Positions 34,941 to 44,076 of a stretch of DNA of 51,364 nt are shown here, in pieces; within the stretch, counting starts at the first letter, position 1, and every line of letters starts with the position of its first letter. The notes beneath the pieces were generated by a model that was not told the DNA's origin, made no database searches, and was given only the letters and a program-made list of their open reading frames with translations. A program made the position numbers and the translations under genes. Origin of the DNA: Blautia glucerasea (GTDB lineage Bacteria; Bacillota; Clostridia; Lachnospirales; Lachnospiraceae); NCBI RefSeq assembly GCF_013304385.1, contig NZ_JAAITU010000032.1:1-51364 (forward strand), in the 5' to 3' direction.

Positions 34941-35528
34941 TTAGAATGAAAAAAGCATCCCTTTTTCTGTTGCGATATTATAAATCCATTTGTTACCCGT
35001 AGGGCTTACCAAATTACTAATATTCGCAATTTCCTTAATTGTTTTTTCTACAAACTCTGAATTATGCAACTTATAATTTTTTGCAAAGCAATCGCAGCAC
35101 TCCTGCATTTTTGCATCGGCAGGTGGAAAAAGAGCCATTGGAACATCTTTTGCATCTAAACGACCCTTGATATTACCTCCCGATATTAGGCTTGCATTAC
35201 CGTCACGCCCTTTACCTGCTATGAGAAAATAGAACGGCAAGGCTAATATAGCATCACAATTTGTATCGGCTACTCGCTTATAAAATGCTTTTATAATATC
35301 AAGTAAATCATCGGTAGTTAGGCAATCTTTATTTGTCGCCTTGTTCAAATCTATTGAAATAGCCTTTTCAATAGCTGCGTTACCTGCACTTGAAAAAGCT
35401 AAATGGTCATTTATCATAAGGACTTTGTCTAAATCATCTGACAAAGTTTTCCCGTCAATACTTGACCCTCGCTTATCGCCTGCAATAATTATACGGTTAT
35501 TTTCTTTTATTCCAAAGATAACACTCAC
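34941..35528 (-). CDS. Proteasome/HslV-like Ntn-hydrolase-like protein (cargo)
   Basis: A 195-residue protein starting MSVIFGIKENNRIIIAGDKR, which resembles the N-termini of proteasome beta subunits and HslV (MTTIVSVRRNGHVVIAGD). If Met1 is removed, Ser becomes residue 1 with Asp at 17, as in the proteasome active site, and LDKVLMIND puts Lys at 34 where the family has 33. Then HLAFSSAGNAA matches the family's next strand. The nucleophile would be Ser, not Thr. The C-terminal half does not show the usual GSG motif. The start is a GTG with a strong GGAGG site. The gene is AT-rich, carries its own terminator and lies between direct repeats. The function is unknown; the fold call is tentative. 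Confidence 0.6.
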   Translation of the reverse strand: MSVIFGIKENNRIIIAGDKRGSSIDGKTLSDDLDKVLMINDHLAFSSAGNAAIEKAISIDLNKATNKDCLTTDDLLDIIKAFYKRVADTNCDAILALPFYFLIAGKGRDGNASLISGGNIKGRLDAKDVPMALFPPADAKMQECCDCFAKNYKLHNSEFVEKTIKEIANISNLVSPTGNKWIYNIATEKGMLFSF

Positions 35529-35584
35529 AAACTGTCACCTCCTTACTGATTTAAAAATCATACCACATTTTTATGAATTTTTCC

Positions 35585-35604
35585 ACCTCTGCGGCTATGT
35601 AAAA
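35585..35604. repeat. Right copy of the direct repeat flanking the Ntn-hydrolase-like gene
   Basis: The 20 bases ACCTCTGCGGCTATGTAAAA match 34912-34930 with one extra G. Confidence 0.7.
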
Positions 35605-35631
35605 GCGGCATCAGCTCCACGCCAATGCCGC
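35601..35631 (-). terminator. Weak terminator after the 109-residue gene
   Basis: GCGGCAT (35605-35611) pairs with ATGCCGC (35625-35631), followed on the minus strand by TTTTACAT. It separates the upstream small gene from the Ntn-hydrolase-like gene. Confidence 0.5.
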
Positions 35632-35640
35632 CGTTCTCGG

Positions 35641-35970
35641 TTATAAAATTCCTGCCTTTTTGAGATACCCAACGCTGTCATAGCATCCTCTGAAATAGAT
35701 TGCTTCCTGCTGCATATCGCTGAGCCTGTTCCGAAGCTCCAAAACTTCTATCAAAGCCTTACACTCCTGCTCGGATAAATCACTCGGCTTTTCCGTATCC
35801 AAAACTGCCATCACTTTTGGATACTCCTTGTAGAGTTCCTCTATCCTCTCCTCTATGGAACGGTATTCTGGATTTTCTTTGGGCAACTTTGCGATAACGG
35901 AGCTTAGATATTCAGCAAAAATGTTGCTATGCACATCAACAAAGGTTTCAAATCTGAAATTATCAAGCAC
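35641..35970 (-). CDS. Conserved ICE protein of unknown function, 109 residues
   Basis: A helical, acidic soluble protein (SIEERIEELYKEYPKVMAVL, then LIEVLELRNRLSDMQQEAIY). GGAGGTGAAAGGT precedes a GTG at 35970, which I prefer to an ATG six codons upstream lying inside that site. It is a regular member of Tn1549-type elements next to the giant helicase. No domain I can name. Confidence 0.65.
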   Translation of the reverse strand: MLDNFRFETFVDVHSNIFAEYLSSVIAKLPKENPEYRSIEERIEELYKEYPKVMAVLDTEKPSDLSEQECKALIEVLELRNRLSDMQQEAIYFRGCYDSVGYLKKAGIL

Positions 35971-36047
35971 ACCTTTCACCTCCGACATTTACTAATCTAC
36001 ACCTATTATACTTCCCAGAAATCAGCAATACAAATATGCAAACCGCA

Positions 36048-39000
36048 TTATCTCTCCCGACTTGCACATTTTCTTTCGGGCTGTTCTTCTGTCTGCTCTG
36101 GCTCGGTATCCATAACGGAAGTATCTTTTTCATTTAGATTCAGCTCAATGTTAAGAGCGTTCAGCCGTTCTGTTTTTTCTTTCAGCTCATCTTCAAAGGC
36201 AAAAGGCTTCTTGATTTCCTCCTTTGCGGTTTCAAGCTGTACGATAGTTTCCGCCTTTTTGGTCTTGGCAGCTTCCAGTCTGGCAGGGAGCTTTGACAGC
36301 TCGTTTTCAATTCGGGTCAGATTTCCGAGAGCATCGGAGCCTAAATCCACCTTATGCTTTGCCCTTCCACAAAGGTTCATACAGTAATGTGCGTTGACGG
36401 TATCATAATAAATCTCCATTCGGATACCTCGATAGCTGCCGATTTCGGTAGGTGCGGACATCGGATAATCCTTGCAGATTGCAAGAAGCATTTCGCCTGC
36501 GTCTGCCTTTTCGGTGTAGGTCACGCCTTTTAGGGTCATCGGGCAGAACTTATCCTCGCCCTGCGGCTTGTGCTGTTCGGCAAGAGCTACATCATTTTCA
36601 TAGCCTGCAATGCGTTCCTCATACTCCTTAATGGTCTGGGGATAGTATTTCAGCACTCTGTCCTCAAGGTCGTAATGCTCGGAAAGGTAACTCTGCTTTA
36701 ACACTCGGAGCTTGGAAACCTGTATATCCAAATCCATCTTTTCCTTAAAACGGGCATCGCCTGTGGCAAGCATTTTAACCTCCGCAAAGGACAGGGCAAC
36801 CTCGTCCACATCTTCGGCAGAACGGATAGGGCTTTTGCTCGTCATTATCTGGCTGATAAATTTCTGCTTACTCTCCACCAACTGATAGAGATAGGCATCA
36901 AAAGTCTGCTCGGTCACATAACGGTAAACCTCCACCTCTGGGAACATATTGCCCTGCCGTTCAATACGTCCCTGCCTTTGTTCAAGGTCGGAAGGACGCC
37001 ACGGACAATCAAGGTTATGGATTGCTATGAGCCTGTCCTGCACATTCGTACCTGCTCCCATCTTCGGAGTAGAGCCGAACAGCACACGGACTTCTCCGCT
37101 TCTGACCTTACCGAACAACTCTTTTTTCTGTGCATCGGTGGTCGCTTCGTGGATAAAGCGTATCTGCTCCGCAGGGATACCAAGGGCTATCAGCTTCTCC
37201 CTCATATCGTCATAAACATTGAAAGTACCGTCATTTTTCGGGGTGGACAGGTCGCAGAACACAAGCTGTGTCGCTTTGGTATCGGCGTGTTCCTCCCAGA
37301 TACGGTACACATTATCCACGCAGGCATTGACTTTACTTTCTGGGTCGTCTGGCAGCATCGGGTCAATCATTCTCTGGTCAAGAGCCAGTTTCCGCCCGTC
37401 ATTGGTTATCTTGAGCATATTGTCGATGTTCGGCTCGACAAGCCTTGCCCTGACTTTCTCAGCCCGCTTCGCAAGGGAAGCTACCATCTCAGTCTGTATC
37501 TCGCTCGGCTTGGTCTTAATATTGTGGTAATTGACCTTTGGCACGGGGAGCTTTAGCATATCGGCGGTCTGTATATCCGCCACCTCACGGAACATCTGCA
37601 TCAGCTCTGGCAGGTTATAGAACTTGGCAAACCTCGTCTTGGCTCGGTAATTCGTGCCTTCGGGTGCTAATTCCAGAGCTGTAACCGTTTCTCCAAAGGT
37701 AGAAGCCCAACTGTCAAAATGCTGCAAACCATTCTGTGCAAGGGTGTCATACTGCAAGTACCTCTGAACGGAGTACAGCTCAACCATTGAATTGCTGACA
37801 GGCGTACCCGTTGCGAAAACCGTGCCACGGTTGCCCGTGATTTCGTCCAGATAGCGGCATTTCATAAAGAGGTCGCTTGATTTCTGGGCTTCGGTCTGGG
37901 CGATACCGCCTACATTTCGCATCTTGGTGTAGAGGTACAAATTCTTATAAAAATGGCTCTCATCAATGAAAAGCCTGTCAACGCCGAGCTGTTCAAAGTC
38001 GATAACCGTATCCTTACGCTTGGTGTCGTTAAGCTTTTCGAGCTTCGTCTTGATTGCCTTTCGGGTTTTCATTAGCTGTTTGACCGTGAACTGCTCGCCT
38101 TTGGAAGCCTGCACATCATCAATGCCACGCTCAATATCATCAAGCTGCTTCTCCAACTGTTCCCGCTGTCGTTCTATGCTCATCGGAATTTTTTCAAACT
38201 GAGAATGCCCAATAATGACTGCATCATAGTCGCCTGTGGCAATCCTACCGCAGAACTTCTTGCGGTTTCCTGTTTCAAAATCCTGCTTTGTTGTAACAAG
38301 GATATTTGCACTCGGATAGAGCCGCAGATACTCAGAAGCCCACTGACCGACAAGATGATTCGGCACAACAAACATAGATTTCTGACATAAACCGAGCCGT
38401 TTGCTTTCCTGTGCGGCGGCTACCATTTCAAAGGTTTTGCCTGCTCCCACCTTATGGGCAAGGAGCGTATTGCCGCCATAAAGGATATGGGCGATGGCGT
38501 TGACTTGATGTGCTCTTAGTGTGATTTCTGGACTGATACCTCCGAAAGTGATATGGCTTCCGTCATATTCACGGGGTCGCACAGAGTTAAAAGTGTCGTT
38601 GTAATAACGGACAAGACGGTTTCGCCGTTCTGGGTCTTTCCATATCCAATCCTGAAATGCCTGCTTGATGACTTCCTGCTTCGCCTGTGCCGCCGTAGTT
38701 TCCTTTGCATTGAACACCGCTTTTTTATTGCCGTGTTCGTCATACACATAATCAAAGATACGGGTGTCACGCAGATTTAAGGTGTCCTCAATAATGCGAT
38801 AGGCGGAAGCTCTTTTCGTACCATAGGTGCTGTCCGCCTTTACATTCCCCATATCGGAGCTTTTATTCTCTATGAACCAGTCTCCGTTTATCGGGGTGTA
38901 TCGTACCTTTAATCTGCCTGCAGCATAACTTGACGGAGTTAAAAGCTCCATCACAAACCACTGTATATCTTCCTGCGGTATCCAAGTTGCACCCAGACGG

Positions 39001-42000
39001 ACAGAGATTTCCGCCGCCGAGAGGTCTTTGGGAATGACCTTTTCCAAGGCTTCCACATTAACTGCAAGCTCTGGGTCATTCTTCGCAGCAAGCTCCGCAA
39101 CCGTCAGCTTGTTTCGGACATTTCCTGACAGATACTCGTCTGCGGCTACATAGGAAACAGGCTCACAGTTCGGTACTTTGAAGATAATACCTTGTAAATT
39201 CTGTACAAGCTCAGCCTGCGTTTTGCCTGTGAGCTGCTCCATATAAGGCAAATCAACACGGGCTTTCTCTCCGATAGAGAGGGCAAGGGCTTCGCTTGCA
39301 GTTTCAACCGAAGTTACTTCTCGGTGGGGTTTGATAGTCCGCTTTGTGAACATATCTGCCTTCCGTTTGAAGTTGCCCTCATCATCAAGCACCTCCAGAG
39401 AACATAGAAGGAAGTAGCTCTCATCTGAAGCAAAAGCAAGATAGTTTCCTCGGCTGTTGATTAGACCGTATTTTGCGGTATAAACATCATACAGACGGTT
39501 GAGGTTTTCCTGCTCGGTGCGTATCATTTCCTCTGGGTAATCATCGGTCTGATACTCTATGAGCTTACGCACACAGTCACGAATTTGGATAAGTCCCTTA
39601 ATACGGTTTTCTGCGGTCATCGACACAGAAGCAGGTTGCATACGGTCATTCTCTCGGAAGTAAACCCTGCCGTCCACCAGAGTAAAAGAGAAGTTACGCA
39701 CATTCGGGTCAGCAGGAACGGAAAGCTCCTGCTCATCGGAGATTTCATCAACCCTATTATCAAGCTCTGGGATTTCGCCGTTTATCCTCTGAACTGCATT
39801 AGACAGAAGCTCGGAAAGTGGTATATCCTTACGGGCTTTACAGACAGGCTCGAAAGTACCAAAGCGTGTGTTTTCCATCTTTATCTCGCCCAACACCATT
39901 TCGGGGTGTTCGACAAAATATCTGTTCATCGTAACACCGTTTTCGTCCGTATCAAGGTGTACCCAGTCTGGCTCTATATCCATCACTCGGTCACGCTTTT
40001 GCAGGATAAGAATATCGCTCGTGACCTCCGTGCCTGCGTTTGCCTTAAAGGTGTTGTCTGGCAGACGGATAGCACCTAAAAGCTCGGCTCTCTGGGCAAT
40101 ATACTTGCGTACCTCTGGACTTGCTTTATCCATCGTACCCTTTGAGGTAATGAACATCACAACGCCGCCGGCACAGACTTTATCCAGAGCCTTTGCGAAA
40201 AAGTAGTCGTGTATGAGAAATTTCTGGGCGTTGTATCGGCTGTCATTGACCCTTATCTCCCCAAAAGGCACATTACCGAGGACTACATCAAAATGGTCGT
40301 CTGGGAGATTTGTTTTCTCAAAGCCCTCAATGGCAATGTTCGCTTTTTGGTAGAGCTGCTTTGCAATCCTGCCTGTGAGAGAGTCGATTTCCACGCCGTG
40401 GAGCTTGCTGTTTTGCATACTTTCGGGAAGCAGACCAAAGAAATTGCCTGTACCGCAGGACGGCTCCAAGATATTGCCCTGTGAAAAGCCCAGGCGGTCA
40501 AGTGCGTCATACATCGCCTTGATAACAACAGGCGGCGTATAAAAAGCGGTCAGCGTTGACTCCATAGCGGCACGGTATTCCTCTGGGGATAGGCTGGCAT
40601 ATAGCTCCTTAAATTCCTCCGCCCACGCCGCATTGTGTTCATCAAATGCCTTAGAAAGACCGCCCCAACCGACATATCGAGATAGGACTTCCTGTTCTTC
40701 GGGTGTGGCAAGGCGGTTTTCGATTTCAAGCTCGTGCAGCAGGTTGATTGCCGCCATATTGTTTCGGAACTTTTCTTTTGCTCCGCCGACACCGATGGCG
40801 TCATCGTTAATACGGAAATTATGACGGTCTGTGGCAAGAGTTTCCGTTTTTTCTTCGGGTGGTACGGTTTTTTCCTGTTCCAATAGCTTTTGGATATAGC
40901 CGATTTTCTCCACTCGGTTTATCGGAAAGCCCACATTGTTCTGGAATGTGATGTCACGCAGGGACACATCACCGCTGATTTTCCCAATGCTCTCAATGAG
41001 ATATTTACGGTTATCTATGATGATTTCCCTGCCTATGAGGTCATCTGTGGATTGCTCCATTTCAATGACAGGAGCTTCTGAGCCATTCACTTTATCGGCA
41101 TTCGCCTGTGGTTTTTCTTCGGCTTCCTCGGCTGTCCTGTACCAATCACTTTCGGTAGCCATAATCTCATCAAGGAGCTTTTCCTCCTCTTGGATCAGCT
41201 CGGTGTGCTGTTCCAAGAATGGGATAAACTCATCTCTGCCACGGAGCAGGCTTTCTCGGTCATCTCCATATAGCTGTTCGCCCTTTGGCGATAAGGCATA
41301 ATCGTAAAAATTCTTAATGTGGGCAATTAAATCGCCCTCACCATCGCCAATATCAAACCGCCCTTCATAGTTAAATTCCTCGCCGCCGATAACAGCCTTG
41401 ATAACAAAATCGGTCTTGTGATACCACCCGATATTTTTATCGCCCTCACGCTCACGGTGCTGTTTCTCGTCCAAAATACCAAGCAGCTTATTACCCAGAG
41501 CAAAGCTCAAATCTGTATAGCGGTCATTAAGCTGTCTGTCATAAAAGGCAGGGTGTTCGGAAAAACCGATAGAAAACTGTATTCCGTCCTGCTTTTTCTC
41601 GGACGGTGTTTCTGTCCTCTGTTTCTCGGTTACGACCACTTTCAGATGGTCATTTGCAGGATTTTCCGTTAGCTTTTCTTCAAAGTCGGCTCGGCTGTAT
41701 TCCTGTCCCAAGATAGGAAACTCGGCATTTTGCAGATAAACCTTTTCCTCGGTAAGTGTTGCAATCTCATATTTATCCGCACCGATATACACCACATCGC
41801 CCTCATTGTAGAGGTAGCGGAGTGGGTGCAGCTCCCTTAATTCCTCGGTAAACTTCCACCCATTACTGCGGCTGAAAACTGAGGTCGTTTTCCATTGTAC
41901 CTGTGCAAGAAAGTCTATGAGCTGTTGAACGGTTGAGGGGTCGGATAAGTGCTGTTCCATTTGCTCGGCGGTAACATCTGCAAGGTCGCTTCGTTCCACA

Positions 42001-43808
42001 ACAGATAACAGGTCTTTTTCGTACCTGTCCAAGTCACGGATAAAGTCAGATAGCCGCAAAGCAAGGGTATCCCGTTTGTCGGCAGGCGGCAGGTCACGGT
42101 GGGCGTCGATAAAACGCTGCCTTGCTATTTTCCTCTGGGTGTCAATCTCATATTGAGGGGCTGACACGCTCTCCAGATAATCGGCATAATGCTCTTTTTC
42201 TTTCGGATTGAGATAGCGGTTATCCTTAATCAGCTCACGCAGACGCTTTTCAACCTGTGACCATTTCAACACAAGGTCGTGATTGGTATAAGTGCCGTTT
42301 CGGTCAATGGCAAGACCTTTGCTGTCATGCCAAGAATGACCGCTGAAACCATCGGGGAAGATGTGCGTACCGCCGCCCGTTCCATACTCATTTTTAAGGA
42401 ACTCAATATTTTTCTGTCTGTCCTCGCCCTTTTGAAATTGGCGGTAGATGCGGTATTTTCCGTCCGCAACGCCACTGCCTTTCTGAAGTACGGAGTCAAT
42501 ATCTTCTTTGGAAATAGCAAAAGCAGAGGCTTTTTCGTCCTCTGCTTTTGCTATCATTTCGATTTGTTCATCTACGGTTGGAAGATTGACCCTGACCTCA
42601 TCCTCTTTGGCAACGCTTACTTGTAAATCAGTTCGGTCAGTATCACTTCCTCCGCTTGGCTGCGGATGTTGTTCATCAGTCCGACCCACTGCATCGGAGC
42701 TTTCTCTTTCAGTTCCTCTGTCACGCCCTGCTCGGCTGAGAGCTGCTTCGTCAGAAGCTCCAACCTCTGGAGTGCTGTCTGCTCTACCTCGTGCAGATGC
42801 CCGTTCAGCCTGCCCGATGTCAGCAGGTTGAGATAGGTCACTCGTTTGTGCTTCTCCAGATAATCCCTGTGCATCAAAGCGTACCTGCCAAGCGGAAGCT
42901 CTGGCTCTGTCGGTAATGTTAGGTCGGGAATAAGATAATCCCCCTGTCTGCTGTAAGTGATTTCGCTCATTGTATTCGCTCCTTTCGGGTTGTTGTCTGC
43001 CTTTATCATACTGAGCCTGCGTTCTTTGTGCAAAGGTGCGATTCTGGTCTTTTTCCGCCATTTGCACATTTCGGATAGACTGTGAGATTTCCCGTAACGC
43101 CATTTCCGCAATATCGCTCGTGGCAACGCCGATGGCGTTTATCATTGCAGGGGTATTGAAATTTACAATATCCGCAAAATCCTCTCGGTCAAAAAACTCA
43201 TTCGTATCCAGACCGCAGCGGCTGATCAGCATAAAAGCAACGCTGTTTGCTGCCAGCCGCCTGTAAATGACTTCTATATTAAAGTCGTCCAGTTCTTCCA
43301 AAAAGCTGTCTTTCGTGCAGTCCTTTAACTGAGAAAAATAGTCTTGCAGATTGTCCTCCACGGCGTTCTTTGCCGTTTCCATTAAGGCAGAAGCAAGGTC
43401 AGTGCTTTCCACATCTCCAAACCTGTCCGAGAGCCTTTCCATAACAGCCTGCTCGTATCGCTCATCCATCTGCCATATCGGAACAGGGCGGCTGCCATAA
43501 TAGCCCTCGTGGGTGTCGGACACATCAAAATAGTATTTCAGCGTATTCCTGCGACCTTTCGGGTCAAATACGGCAATACCCTTGCTGTCCTTATTGACCC
43601 AACGCTTGAACTGCCTGTTCCAAGTTTCGAGCTTCGCAACGGCGACAGCATCGGGGCGTTGGGCGTATATTAAAAGCTGTTCGTCATAACGGCATTTATA
43701 GTTGCGGCAGGCAGAGGACAGAAAGCCCTGCCACGCCTGCGGATTTTTTGCAACCGCAACGCCTGTACGCCGATACAGCTCTGTGATTAGCTGATACTTC
43801 GCAGCCAT
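36048..43808 (-). CDS. Giant DNA methylase-helicase polyprotein of the ICE
   Basis: A 2586-residue protein. Residues 1-250 are a conserved N-domain (YKCRYDEQLLIYAQRPDAVA). About 270-400 is disordered and also encodes TnpV in another frame. Large polyvalent-protein accessory domains follow (about 430-1000). The N6-adenine methylase has VGWGGLSKAF, motif I LEPSCGTGNFFG (about 1118) and catalytic GNVPFGEI (about 1180). The SNF2-type helicase has HKVGAGKTFEMVA (about 1789), LFIDESHFYKN (about 1949), ATGTPVSNS and EQRQGRIERQGN (about 2279). It probably methylates incoming DNA against restriction and remodels it. AAGGAGGTG precedes the ATG. Length and layout are usual for Tn1549-like elements. Confidence 0.9.
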   Translation of the reverse strand: MAAKYQLITELYRRTGVAVAKNPQAWQGFLSSACRNYKCRYDEQLLIYAQRPDAVAVAKLETWNRQFKRWVNKDSKGIAVFDPKGRRNTLKYYFDVSDTHEGYYGSRPVPIWQMDERYEQAVMERLSDRFGDVESTDLASALMETAKNAVEDNLQDYFSQLKDCTKDSFLEELDDFNIEVIYRRLAANSVAFMLISRCGLDTNEFFDREDFADIVNFNTPAMINAIGVATSDIAEMALREISQSIRNVQMAEKDQNRTFAQRTQAQYDKGRQQPERSEYNERNHLQQTGGLSYSRPNITDRARASAWQVRFDAQGLSGEAQTSDLSQPADIGQAERASARGRADSTPEVGASDEAALSRAGRDRGTERESSDAVGRTDEQHPQPSGGSDTDRTDLQVSVAKEDEVRVNLPTVDEQIEMIAKAEDEKASAFAISKEDIDSVLQKGSGVADGKYRIYRQFQKGEDRQKNIEFLKNEYGTGGGTHIFPDGFSGHSWHDSKGLAIDRNGTYTNHDLVLKWSQVEKRLRELIKDNRYLNPKEKEHYADYLESVSAPQYEIDTQRKIARQRFIDAHRDLPPADKRDTLALRLSDFIRDLDRYEKDLLSVVERSDLADVTAEQMEQHLSDPSTVQQLIDFLAQVQWKTTSVFSRSNGWKFTEELRELHPLRYLYNEGDVVYIGADKYEIATLTEEKVYLQNAEFPILGQEYSRADFEEKLTENPANDHLKVVVTEKQRTETPSEKKQDGIQFSIGFSEHPAFYDRQLNDRYTDLSFALGNKLLGILDEKQHREREGDKNIGWYHKTDFVIKAVIGGEEFNYEGRFDIGDGEGDLIAHIKNFYDYALSPKGEQLYGDDRESLLRGRDEFIPFLEQHTELIQEEEKLLDEIMATESDWYRTAEEAEEKPQANADKVNGSEAPVIEMEQSTDDLIGREIIIDNRKYLIESIGKISGDVSLRDITFQNNVGFPINRVEKIGYIQKLLEQEKTVPPEEKTETLATDRHNFRINDDAIGVGGAKEKFRNNMAAINLLHELEIENRLATPEEQEVLSRYVGWGGLSKAFDEHNAAWAEEFKELYASLSPEEYRAAMESTLTAFYTPPVVIKAMYDALDRLGFSQGNILEPSCGTGNFFGLLPESMQNSKLHGVEIDSLTGRIAKQLYQKANIAIEGFEKTNLPDDHFDVVLGNVPFGEIRVNDSRYNAQKFLIHDYFFAKALDKVCAGGVVMFITSKGTMDKASPEVRKYIAQRAELLGAIRLPDNTFKANAGTEVTSDILILQKRDRVMDIEPDWVHLDTDENGVTMNRYFVEHPEMVLGEIKMENTRFGTFEPVCKARKDIPLSELLSNAVQRINGEIPELDNRVDEISDEQELSVPADPNVRNFSFTLVDGRVYFRENDRMQPASVSMTAENRIKGLIQIRDCVRKLIEYQTDDYPEEMIRTEQENLNRLYDVYTAKYGLINSRGNYLAFASDESYFLLCSLEVLDDEGNFKRKADMFTKRTIKPHREVTSVETASEALALSIGEKARVDLPYMEQLTGKTQAELVQNLQGIIFKVPNCEPVSYVAADEYLSGNVRNKLTVAELAAKNDPELAVNVEALEKVIPKDLSAAEISVRLGATWIPQEDIQWFVMELLTPSSYAAGRLKVRYTPINGDWFIENKSSDMGNVKADSTYGTKRASAYRIIEDTLNLRDTRIFDYVYDEHGNKKAVFNAKETTAAQAKQEVIKQAFQDWIWKDPERRNRLVRYYNDTFNSVRPREYDGSHITFGGISPEITLRAHQVNAIAHILYGGNTLLAHKVGAGKTFEMVAAAQESKRLGLCQKSMFVVPNHLVGQWASEYLRLYPSANILVTTKQDFETGNRKKFCGRIATGDYDAVIIGHSQFEKIPMSIERQREQLEKQLDDIERGIDDVQASKGEQFTVKQLMKTRKAIKTKLEKLNDTKRKDTVIDFEQLGVDRLFIDESHFYKNLYLYTKMRNVGGIAQTEAQKSSDLFMKCRYLDEITGNRGTVFATGTPVSNSMVELYSVQRYLQYDTLAQNGLQHFDSWASTFGETVTALELAPEGTNYRAKTRFAKFYNLPELMQMFREVADIQTADMLKLPVPKVNYHNIKTKPSEIQTEMVASLAKRAEKVRARLVEPNIDNMLKITNDGRKLALDQRMIDPMLPDDPESKVNACVDNVYRIWEEHADTKATQLVFCDLSTPKNDGTFNVYDDMREKLIALGIPAEQIRFIHEATTDAQKKELFGKVRSGEVRVLFGSTPKMGAGTNVQDRLIAIHNLDCPWRPSDLEQRQGRIERQGNMFPEVEVYRYVTEQTFDAYLYQLVESKQKFISQIMTSKSPIRSAEDVDEVALSFAEVKMLATGDARFKEKMDLDIQVSKLRVLKQSYLSEHYDLEDRVLKYYPQTIKEYEERIAGYENDVALAEQHKPQGEDKFCPMTLKGVTYTEKADAGEMLLAICKDYPMSAPTEIGSYRGIRMEIYYDTVNAHYCMNLCGRAKHKVDLGSDALGNLTRIENELSKLPARLEAAKTKKAETIVQLETAKEEIKKPFAFEDELKEKTERLNALNIELNLNEKDTSVMDTEPEQTEEQPERKCASRER
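42617..42970 (-). CDS. tnpV: TnpV family protein, nested in the helicase gene
   Basis: A 117-residue protein, MSEITYSRQGDYLIPDLTLP, then LGRYALMHRDYLEKHKRVTY and GLMNNIRSQAEEVILTELIY. This is the TnpV protein known from Firmicute transposons such as Tn4451. It is read in another frame from inside the helicase gene, over a stretch where the helicase protein is disordered. AAAGGAG lies 8 bases before its ATG, so it should be translated independently. Its role is not established. Confidence 0.85.
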   Translation of the reverse strand: MSEITYSRQGDYLIPDLTLPTEPELPLGRYALMHRDYLEKHKRVTYLNLLTSGRLNGHLHEVEQTALQRLELLTKQLSAEQGVTEELKEKAPMQWVGLMNNIRSQAEEVILTELIYK

Positions 43809-43855
43809 TCAACCTACACCTCCTTATCGTTTTTGTTTCAAATATTCCTGTTTGC

Positions 43856-44062
43856 TCACTCCGCACCACCGCCAAGAAAAGAAATGACCTTGTTCGATTT
43901 AATGCTCTTTTGCAGGTCATTGATGAGAGTAATATCCCCAACCGTGATGCCCTGCATAGAAAGAATATCGTCCATAGTCATAGCGGCAATCGCTTTTTCA
44001 TCGGTAAAGCCTGCTTCCAAGACCTTATTCAAGACCTTGACGGCTTTCTGATTAACAGCCAT
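43856..44062 (-). CDS. Small conserved helical protein, 68 residues
   Basis: Starts MAVNQKAVKVLNKVLEAGFT and contains MTMDDILSMQGITVGDITLI, which resembles a SAP or helix-hairpin-helix DNA-binding fold; it ends ISFLGGGAE. AAGGAGG precedes it. It lies just upstream of the giant helicase and could help place it on DNA; function unknown. Confidence 0.7.
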   Translation of the reverse strand: MAVNQKAVKVLNKVLEAGFTDEKAIAAMTMDDILSMQGITVGDITLINDLQKSIKSNKVISFLGGGAE

Positions 44063-44076
44063 ATTCTAAATCCTCC

